Assembly: GCA_013698195.1 (NCBI GenBank)
Contig: JACCVK010000125.1
Span: forward strand, 1-10,940
Length of the DNA: 10,940 nucleotides
From: Actinomycetota bacterium
Lineage (GTDB): Bacteria > Actinomycetota > Thermoleophilia > Gaiellales > Gaiellaceae
Direction of reading: 5' to 3'
The position numbers and the translations under genes were made by a program. This document shows positions 6,015 to 10,940 of the stretch, one piece after another (the first letter of the stretch is position 1; every line of letters starts with the position of its first letter). Below the pieces are notes generated by a model that was not told the origin of the DNA, did no database searches, and worked only from the letters and a program-made list of their open reading frames with translations.

Positions 6015-6715
6015 GCGTTCTGCTCCTGGATCCAGCGGTCGAACTCGGCGCGCGAGACCACACGAGCCTTCGCCCGCATCGTCGCGTGCCCGAACCCGCA
6101 GAGCTCCGCGCACACCACCTGAAACTCACCCTCGCGGGTGGGCGTCACGATGATCGATGTCTCGATACCTGGCACGGCGTCCATCTTCTGTCCGAAGTTC
6201 GGCACCCAGAAGGAGTGGAGGACGTCTACCGCGGTCATCGTGAAGCGTGCCTCCTGGTTCACCGGCAGCACGAGCTGGCCCGAGCGCAGGTCGTCGTAGT
6301 CCGAGTAGACGAACTTCCAGGCGAACTGCTGTCCGATCGCGTTGATCTCGAGTGGGCGGGTGCCGGCCTCGCCGTTTCGCGCGAGCACGACGGCGCTCAC
6401 GACCCCGATCGCGATGACGAGGATCGCGGGCACGGCAGTCCATGCGATCTCGAGCCCGGTGTGCCCGTGGATCGGCGGGCCGTCCGCGTCGTCGTCGAGC
6501 GGCACGCGCCACTTCCACACGGAGAAGACGATCACGGCGGCAACGAGCGCGAAGATCCCGATCGAGATCACCGTGGCGAACCAGTACACGGCCTGGATGC
6601 GGTCGAACTCCTCCGAGGCGGAGGTGGGCAGCCACTTGAAGACGACCGCGACAACGGTCAGGAGCAACGCGATGACGACGCCGATGGCGACGAGCTGTGC
6701 GATACCCCTACGCAC
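6011..6715 (-). CDS. ctaC: Cytochrome c oxidase subunit II (CuA subunit)
   Basis: The product has 234 residues. It accepts electrons from cytochrome c at the dinuclear CuA centre on the outer face and passes them to subunit I. Segments in order: an N-terminal hydrophobic helix (about 5-27, signal or anchor), two helices forming the hairpin (about 43-66 and 89-112), then the cupredoxin domain (about 120-222) with the aromatic patch QQFAWKFVY. All CuA ligands are present: H167 (HSFWVP), C202, E204, C206, H210 and M213 (CAELCGFGHATM). No lipobox cysteine is seen and there is no C-terminal cytochrome c domain, so this is an aa3-type rather than caa3-type subunit II and needs a separate donor. It is the first gene of the minus-strand operon. 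The start GTG 6715 lacks a ribosome-binding site; a leaderless message is possible. Confidence 0.96.
   Translation of the reverse strand: MRRGIAQLVAIGVVIALLLTVVAVVFKWLPTSASEEFDRIQAVYWFATVISIGIFALVAAVIVFSVWKWRVPLDDDADGPPIHGHTGLEIAWTAVPAILVIAIGVVSAVVLARNGEAGTRPLEINAIGQQFAWKFVYSDYDDLRSGQLVLPVNQEARFTMTAVDVLHSFWVPNFGQKMDAVPGIETSIIVTPTREGEFQVVCAELCGFGHATMRAKARVVSRAEFDRWIQEQNA
6023..6027 (-). promoter_or_regulatory. Shine-Dalgarno for ctaD
   Basis: On the minus strand this reads AGGAG, 8 nt before the GTG at 6014. It lies inside the end of ctaC and supports the overlapping GTG start of ctaD over the upstream in-frame start. Confidence 0.6.
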
Positions 6716-6789
6716 CGAGACGAGAGTACTTCAACCCGCCGCGGTCATGCACGGAGAGGAGCTTCCGGCTCACCAGGTACCCTCGGCCG
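6716..6789. promoter_or_regulatory. Divergent promoter region between ctaC and the CapA-like gene
   Basis: About 74 bp separate the two divergent GTG starts, so promoters for the oxidase operon and for the CapA-like gene should lie here. On the plus strand TACCCT (6778-6783) ends 6 nt before the GTG at 6790. On the minus strand TACTCT ends 7 nt before the GTG at 6715. Both resemble -10 hexamers (TANNNT) at the spacing of leaderless transcripts. No good -35 boxes are seen and neither start has a Shine-Dalgarno at proper distance. The exact elements are tentative. Confidence 0.4.
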
Positions 6790-7893
6790 GTGCGCAGGCT
6801 GCGCTTCTGCGTCCGCTTCTGCATTCCGGGGGCCGCACTCGTCGTCGTCGTTCTTGCCGCCGTGCTGGGTGGCCGTCAGTCGTCGTCAGGGAACGAGGCA
6901 ACGCTCCACCCGCCGCGGCAGCTCGACGCGCGCCACGTGTCGCAGAACGTTCCACGGCCGCTCGGGAGCGGGAAGCCCGTCACGCTCGCCTTCGCGGGTG
7001 ACGTGCATTTCGAGAGCCCGATTCGCGAAGAGCTCGCAGCAGATCCACGTTCTGTGCTGCGCTCCATCCGACCCGTCCTCGGCGAAGCCGATCTCACGAT
7101 CGTGAACCTCGAGACGGCGATCACCACGCGCGGCGCACCGATGCCCAAGGCGTACACGTTCCGGACTCCTCCTTCCGCGTTCGAGGCGCTCGCGGCGGGA
7201 GGCGTCGACGCGGCATCGATGGCGAACAACCACGGGATGGACTTCGGCTTGACGGGGCTTCGCGACTCGCTCGCGGCGGCTCGCAAAGCGCGGTTTCCGG
7301 TCATCGGGATCGGACTCGACGCACGCGCCGCCTACAGCCCGTATCGCGCGACGATTCGCGGCCAGCGGATCGCCGTCCTCGCGGCGACGCAGGTGCTGGA
7401 CGACCACCTGATCAGTTCCTGGAGCGCGGATCCGAACGGCCCCGGACTCGCGTCCGCGAAGAACGTGCCGCGGCTCCTGCAAGCCGTGCGCGAGACCAGA
7501 AAGACGTCCGACACGGTCGTCGTCTTCCTGCACTGGGGACTCGAGCTCGCGTCGTGCCCGACCTCGGATCAGACGACGCTCGCACGGTCCCTCGTGGGAG
7601 CGGGCGCGGACATCGTCGTCGGCGCCCATGCGCATCGGCTGCTCGGCACGGGCCGGATGAACCGCGCGCTCGTGTCGTACGGGCTTGGCAACTTCGTCTG
7701 GTATTCGGCTCGACCGGAGACGGTGGCGACGGGCGTCCTCGTCGTGACCGCGACCGGCCGTCGCATCGACGGGTACCGCTTCGAGCCTGCGCGGATCGTC
7801 TCCGGAACGCCGCGACCGCTGTCGGGATCGGAGCGGCGAAGCGCGCTCGCCTCGTGGCACGGCCTTCGACGCTGTACCGGGCTCCAGAAGTAG
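6790..7893 (+). CDS. CapA-family (PGA_cap) metallophosphatase-like protein
   Basis: The product has 367 residues. After a short basic N-terminus there is one hydrophobic helix (about 12-27), so the protein is probably anchored or secreted with the domain outside. The domain matches the bacterial CapA/poly-gamma-glutamate capsule family, which has a calcineurin-like metallophosphatase fold. The family motifs, in order, are AGDVHF (D71, H73), VNLE (106-108), ANNHGMDFG (N147, H148), FLHWG (H248) and GAHAH (H280, H282); these supply the probable metal ligands. The C-terminal strand GLGNFVWYS is also typical. Members act in capsule or envelope polymer metabolism, but many are uncharacterised and no other capsule genes are visible here. 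I chose GTG 6790 because an in-frame GTG at 6697 would run back into ctaC and lacks a ribosome-binding site; 6790 leaves a promoter gap. It is transcribed divergently from the oxidase. Confidence 0.85.
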   Translation: MRRLRFCVRFCIPGAALVVVVLAAVLGGRQSSSGNEATLHPPRQLDARHVSQNVPRPLGSGKPVTLAFAGDVHFESPIREELAADPRSVLRSIRPVLGEADLTIVNLETAITTRGAPMPKAYTFRTPPSAFEALAAGGVDAASMANNHGMDFGLTGLRDSLAAARKARFPVIGIGLDARAAYSPYRATIRGQRIAVLAATQVLDDHLISSWSADPNGPGLASAKNVPRLLQAVRETRKTSDTVVVFLHWGLELASCPTSDQTTLARSLVGAGADIVVGAHAHRLLGTGRMNRALVSYGLGNFVWYSARPETVATGVLVVTATGRRIDGYRFEPARIVSGTPRPLSGSERRSALASWHGLRRCTGLQK

Positions 7894-7975
7894 ATCGCGG
7901 GGCCGCTTAGCAGGACACGCTCGGCTCGAGGTCGGCCGCAGAGCGATCCGCTCCACTGACGACCGTATCGGCGAG

Positions 7976-8003
7976 CTGACCCAAAACAGGTGGGCGCTAT
8001 CCT
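7976..8003 (+). promoter_or_regulatory. Possible promoter of the tRNA-Lys gene
   Basis: CTGACC (7976-7981) and TATCCT (7998-8003) are separated by 16 nt and resemble -35 and -10 boxes (4 of 6 matches each). The -10 ends 12 nt before the tRNA start, which leaves a leader of only a few bases. This is a sequence match only. Confidence 0.4.
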
Positions 8004-8015
8004 TCGGGGCCGCTC

Positions 8016-8088
8016 GGGCCGTTAGCTCAGTTGGTAGAGCTGGGGACTCTTAATCCCAAGGTCGAAGGTTCGAATCCTTCACGGCCCA
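8016..8088 (+). tRNA. trnK: tRNA-Lys (anticodon CTT)
   Basis: This is a complete 73-nt cloverleaf. The acceptor stem GGGCCGT (8016-8022) pairs with ACGGCCC (8081-8087), with discriminator A at 8088. The D arm is GCTC...GAGC. The anticodon loop CTCTTAA (8047-8053) has anticodon CTT at 8049-8051, which reads AAG lysine codons. The T arm is GAAGG / TTCGAAT / CCTTC (8064-8080). The outermost pair of the anticodon stem (G8042 with A8058) is mismatched. The CCA end is not encoded and must be added by CCA-adding enzyme. Confidence 0.97.
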
Positions 8089-8300
8089 TCGTGATCTCCT
8101 CAAAACGGCTTTTCTGGTCTTACAGCGGCCCCGATCCACATATGCGCGTACGCAAGTAGCGCGGGCGCTCGCAAATTGCCCAGAGGCAACTGTGACTCCA
8201 CGAACCACACGTAGTGCGAACGGCGAACCAGCCGGAGTAGCCGCAGAGCGAGCCGCGATTACTTCTCTCACCTGACAGCCTCCCCTTCCGAGCGCCACAT

Positions 8301-8322
8301 CGGCGCGAGGTTCGATGCGCCG
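8301..8322. repeat. Inverted repeat upstream of the membrane protein gene
   Basis: CGGCGC and GCGCCG form a perfect 6-bp inverted repeat with a 10-nt spacer, about 50 bp before the GTG at 8371. There is no T-run after it, so an operator or mRNA hairpin is as likely as a terminator. It may also be chance in GC-rich DNA. Confidence 0.35.
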
Positions 8323-8333
8323 TTCTAACCGCA

Positions 8334-8352
8334 ATCGAGCTCAAGTCTCGAT
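8334..8352. repeat. Inverted repeat next to the putative -10 of the 8371 gene
   Basis: ATCGAG and CTCGAT form a perfect 6-bp inverted repeat with a 7-nt spacer, ending just before TACGCT (8354-8359) and 18 bp before the GTG start. The position between possible -35 and -10 elements would suit a dimeric repressor site. No regulator can be named. Confidence 0.35.
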
Positions 8353-8370
8353 CTACGCTGGTACCAAACC

Positions 8371-10596
8371 GTGATTACACCACTCTCCGAGCGCATACGG
8401 TCGCGGCCCGATGTCGCCGTCGTCGCTGGGCTTGTGCTCAGCTGGGTCGCGGTAAGCGCAGCGCTCGCGCTCTGGTACACGAGCCGGATTCGCGACTGGT
8501 CGGTGATGACCGACGAGCTTCAGTACGCGAAGCTCGCGACCGCAATCGGGGCGTCCGGGTCGCCGCTGCCGTCCATCCACGAGGCGGCGGTCTCGATCTC
8601 GAATCAGCTGTACCCCCTGCTACTCGCGCCCTTCTACGGCGTGCTCTCGGCACCGTCGGCCTTTCGTGCGGCGCACATCCTGAACGCCCTCGTCATGGCG
8701 AGCGCGATCTTTCCCGTATATCTGCTCGGCCGGCAGGTGCTCTCCCGTCCGTGGGCACTCGCCGTCTCGGTGCTCTCGGTCGTCATCCCGTGGATGGTTG
8801 TCGCGGGATTCCTCATGTCCGAGGCAGCCGCGTATCCGGCCTTCCTGTGGGCGCTTCTCGGCCTCCAGCTCGCGATCGTGTCGCCCAGCCACCGCAACGA
8901 CGCCCTCGCGGTGGGCGCGCTCGCGCTCGCATTCCTCGCTCGTGCGCAGTTCGCCGTGCTCGTGCTGGTGCTGCCGCTCGCGATTCTGGCGTACGAGATC
9001 GCACGGGCGGGCGGAATCGGGCTGAAACCAGACTCGAGGAGACTGCTCGCCGGCGCGCGGAACGCCGTGTGGAGCCATCCGCTTCTCTCGGCGCTGTACG
9101 CGTTGGCCGCGATCGTCGCCATCGCCGCTGCCGTCCTCGATTCGGTCGGCGGGGTGCTCGGTTCCTACGCGGTCACGCTGGAGCAGGGATCGCTGCTTCC
9201 ACTCGACACTTGGCCGTCCGCCGCACGGCATGTCGGCACGATCGCGCTCGGAGCCGGGTTCGCTCCGCTCGTCCTCGGCGGCGCCTGGATGCTCGTGACA
9301 CTCCTTCGGTCGCGAAACGACAACGAAAGGGCTCTGGCGACCCTCTTCATCCTGACCGTCGTCCTCCTCACGATCGAGACGGCGTCGTACAACGTCCGCT
9401 TCGGTGGAGCAGAGGTGGTTCGCGATCGCTACCTCTTCTACATCGTGCCGCTCTTCCTCGTCGGGACCGCGGCAGCACTTGGCGGTGCCGCGCGCAGACC
9501 GCTGGCGATCGCAGCCGCGTGCCTGACGGTCCTGGTCGCCGCTACCTTCCCGCTCCTCGACCTCGAGGTGTTCGAGGGGCTCAACGTGGACTCTCCGGGA
9601 TCCGTGGTCAACGACGTTCTCGGCGATCTCTCGGGCAGCCTTGGCACGGAGACGTTCGTCGCGCTCGGCGCGCTAGTCCTCGGCGCTGCACTCGTGGTGG
9701 GACTGCTTTACGCACCTCGGCTTCCTCTTGCACTCGCGGTGCTCTCACTGCTCTTCGTCTTCTCGACTCTCACCCTCAGAACCGCCGGCGAGCGCGTGCT
9801 CGCGAGCGACAGCCCGAGTGGGCGGCCCATGACCGGCCAACGCGGGGTCGTGCTCGATTGGGTCGACTCAGTCGTGCCCGGAGACGCGGAGGCCGCGCTC
9901 GTCGCCTTCCCGGTTTCGACCGTCTGGCATCTGAGCGCGATCCGCTGGTGGGATGCCGAGTTCTGGAACCGGAGCATCACTCGCGCATACGTGACTCCCG
10001 ACGGGATGTTCACGTACACGCCGTTTCCGGCAGAGCCGCTCGGGCTCGGCTGGGAGACCGGCGAGGTCGCCGGTTCCGCAGACGCCCCCGCATATCTCGT
10101 ACGCGCGCCGAACGACCCGCGCTTCGGGCTCCGGGGCGCCCTGCACGCAGCGAACCTCGGCCTCGAGGTGGTCGTGGTCGATCGGCCGTACCGTGCCACC
10201 TGGGCCAGTAGAGGGCTCGACGCGGACGGATGGACACGGCGTGGCCGACCCGTCACGCTGCGTCTCTACGGGCGCAAGGAAGAACCGGCCGAGATGGTCG
10301 AGCTCGAGTTGTCCATCCTCGCGCCGACGGGCACCCCCGCCCTCTACCGGGTCGATGCACCGGGCGAGGCGAGAGCCGTGCCGCTCTTTGCCGGAGCGAC
10401 TACCAGCGAGCGGATCCAGATCTGCGTCGCTGCTGGCTCCGCGACCGACGTCACCCTCACCGGCTGGAGTAATGCACGCATTCCCGAGGTGCCGACGGGA
10501 CCGCAGATCGAAGGGACGCGCGCGGTCGGCGTCGGCCTCACTCGCGTTTCCGTCAAGCCGACCGGCGTCGGCTGCACCGCGGCTCAGCCGGATTAG
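8371..10596 (+). CDS. Large polytopic membrane protein, GT-C glycosyltransferase-like
   Basis: The product has 741 residues. Residues 15 to about 465 hold roughly ten or more hydrophobic helices. Between the first two is an outside loop with an acidic pair (MTDELQYAKL, D48-E49), the arrangement used by GT-C glycosyltransferases (PMT/ArnT-like, lipid-phosphosugar-dependent) for catalysis. A second loop contains VRDRYLFY (350-357), similar to conserved ERY/DRY segments in such proteins. Residues about 470-741 form a soluble, beta-rich C-terminal domain, probably outside the cell. The protein would add sugars from a polyprenyl-phosphate donor to an envelope glycan or protein; donor and acceptor cannot be inferred. 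The GTG start at 8371 has no clear ribosome-binding site. Its TAG stop overlaps the stop of the convergent proline-rich gene. GT-C membership is likely but rests on topology and short motifs only. Confidence 0.75.
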   Translation: MITPLSERIRSRPDVAVVAGLVLSWVAVSAALALWYTSRIRDWSVMTDELQYAKLATAIGASGSPLPSIHEAAVSISNQLYPLLLAPFYGVLSAPSAFRAAHILNALVMASAIFPVYLLGRQVLSRPWALAVSVLSVVIPWMVVAGFLMSEAAAYPAFLWALLGLQLAIVSPSHRNDALAVGALALAFLARAQFAVLVLVLPLAILAYEIARAGGIGLKPDSRRLLAGARNAVWSHPLLSALYALAAIVAIAAAVLDSVGGVLGSYAVTLEQGSLLPLDTWPSAARHVGTIALGAGFAPLVLGGAWMLVTLLRSRNDNERALATLFILTVVLLTIETASYNVRFGGAEVVRDRYLFYIVPLFLVGTAAALGGAARRPLAIAAACLTVLVAATFPLLDLEVFEGLNVDSPGSVVNDVLGDLSGSLGTETFVALGALVLGAALVVGLLYAPRLPLALAVLSLLFVFSTLTLRTAGERVLASDSPSGRPMTGQRGVVLDWVDSVVPGDAEAALVAFPVSTVWHLSAIRWWDAEFWNRSITRAYVTPDGMFTYTPFPAEPLGLGWETGEVAGSADAPAYLVRAPNDPRFGLRGALHAANLGLEVVVVDRPYRATWASRGLDADGWTRRGRPVTLRLYGRKEEPAEMVELELSILAPTGTPALYRVDAPGEARAVPLFAGATTSERIQICVAAGSATDVTLTGWSNARIPEVPTGPQIEGTRAVGVGLTRVSVKPTGVGCTAAQPD

Positions 10597-10940
10597 CCGC
10601 CCACTCCACCGAGTGCGGCCTCGAGATCCTTCTCCACAGCGCCGAGAGGAGGTACGGGCTCACCCGGCGGCGCTCCGACTTCGACGGGCGAAAGCAAGCC
10701 GAGAGGATCGTCGAGCAACGGGTCGGCCACGTCCTTGACGGCCGGCAGAGGAGGCACCGGCAACGGAAGTGCCGGGAGAGGAGGCGCCGGGAGAGAAGGC
10801 GCGGTCGCTTCGACTGAATCGCCTGTAGGACCAGCGCGTGGCGGAGCCGTGACGGCCTCAGGCGGCGCTGGAGCAGCCCCCGGTGCCGTCGGAGCCTGAT
10901 CTGAACCCGACGCCGTGGTCGCCGCCTGCGGCGGTGACAG
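10593..10940 (-). CDS. Proline/alanine-rich protein, C-terminal fragment (start outside window)
   Basis: The minus-strand frame is open from the window edge (10940) for 115 codons to a TAA at 10593-10595; it has no stop and continues beyond the window. Composition is strikingly Pro/Ala-rich (about residues 1-40 of the fragment). A repetitive stretch SLPAPPLPALPLPVPPLPAV follows at about 10737-10796, then a short acidic, possibly amphipathic end (VKDVADPLLDDPLGLLSPVEVG ... VEKDLEAALGG). The frame avoids stops and uses GC-rich third positions like the neighbouring genes, which supports real coding. Such tails are common in cell-wall-spanning or low-complexity extracellular proteins, but no domain identifies it. 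The TAA and the opposing TAG share bases in TTAG, a convergent overlap. Confidence 0.65.
   Translation of the reverse strand: MSPPQAATTASGSDQAPTAPGAAPAPPEAVTAPPRAGPTGDSVEATAPSLPAPPLPALPLPVPPLPAVKDVADPLLDDPLGLLSPVEVGAPPGEPVPPLGAVEKDLEAALGGVGG

Larger units (their letters stand above)
8089..8370. other. Intergenic region without a credible gene
   Basis: These 282 bp between tRNA-Lys and the membrane protein hold no ORF with convincing codon use. The only minus-strand frame across it ends in the antisense of the tRNA. Just after the tRNA an AAAA-CGGC-TTTT stretch (8102-8113) may contribute weakly to termination. A small hairpin TTGCC-CAGA-GGCAA lies at 8176-8189. Two longer inverted repeats close to the next gene are listed separately. 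The promoter of the 8371 gene should be here; TACGCT (8354-8359) is a possible -10. Confidence 0.5.

Noticed and set aside
6697..6789. Upstream GTG start for the CapA-like gene
   Set aside because: It would overlap the ctaC start on the other strand, has no ribosome-binding site, and adds residues unlike a signal sequence; GTG 6790 directly precedes the hydrophobic anchor.
5876..7105. Plus-strand open frame (409 codons) spanning the starts of ctaD and ctaC and the start of the CapA-like gene
   Set aside because: It overlaps three recognised genes, is Arg/Asp/His-rich and has no motif; an antisense shadow.
7941..7953. Hairpin GAGCG-ATC-CGCTC after the CapA-like gene as a terminator
   Set aside because: The stem is only 5 bp, the loop is 3 nt and no T-run follows, so it is not convincing.
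8050..8334. Minus-strand frame ending in KDSNLRPWD across the tRNA
   Set aside because: The DSNLRP ending is the well-known artefact of translating the antisense of a tRNA gene; the rest is compositionally random.
8016..8370. Possible integration site (attB) or integrated element at tRNA-Lys
   Set aside because: No integrase gene and no repeated copy of the tRNA 3' end is visible in the window.
8751..10211. Plus-strand open frame (486 codons) in another frame inside the GT-C-like gene
   Set aside because: Extremely Arg-rich translation typical of out-of-frame GC-rich DNA, while the 8371 frame gives a coherent membrane protein.

Overview
The window is GC-rich and densely packed with genes, and has the look of an actinobacterial chromosome. 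The candidate lineage is the deep-branching Thermoleophilia (Gaiellales/Solirubrobacterales type). This is an inference from GTG start codons, four-base start/stop overlaps, a tRNA gene without an encoded CCA end, and the style of the membrane and respiratory proteins; no lineage marker settles it. No mobile element, CRISPR array or phage gene was found.

Layout. (1) Positions 1-1893, plus strand: the 3' end of a metal-dependent amidohydrolase/deaminase, a membrane-anchored TPR protein and a diheme cytochrome c lipoprotein, all closely spaced. (2) Positions 1909-6715, minus strand: an aa3-type heme-copper oxidase operon in the order ctaC, ctaD, a tandem universal-stress-protein-like (Usp-like) gene, ctaE, and a membrane-anchored Usp-like gene. 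The first three junctions are 4-bp start/stop overlaps and the last is a 10-bp gap, so the two Usp-like genes are built into the oxidase transcript. (3) Position 6790 onward, divergent from the oxidase: a CapA-family (poly-gamma-glutamate capsule type) metallophosphatase-like protein. (4) Positions 8016-8088: tRNA-Lys(CTT), followed by about 280 bp without a credible gene but with two inverted repeats. (5) Positions 8371-10596: a large polytopic membrane protein resembling GT-C glycosyltransferases. (6) Positions 10593-10940, minus strand: the C-terminal end of a proline-rich protein whose stop codon overlaps the stop of the gene before it.

How the genes fit together. Subunits I, II and III of a terminal oxidase are present. 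Subunit I carries the YSHPxV signature of the A2 subfamily, in which Tyr-Ser replaces the D-channel glutamate. Subunit II has a complete CuA site but no fused cytochrome c domain, so the diheme lipoprotein encoded convergently 15 bp from the operon's end is a natural candidate electron donor. The TPR protein could help assemble or scaffold extracytoplasmic respiratory components.

The most unusual feature is the insertion of three related Usp-like domains, in two proteins, among the oxidase subunits. They share motifs (VVANET, ST[HF]PxxRSxWL) that differ from the classical ATP-binding Usp motif. One protein has two N-terminal membrane helices and sits where some oxidase operons encode a small subunit IV. 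This may be a little-described oxidase-associated regulatory or accessory module.
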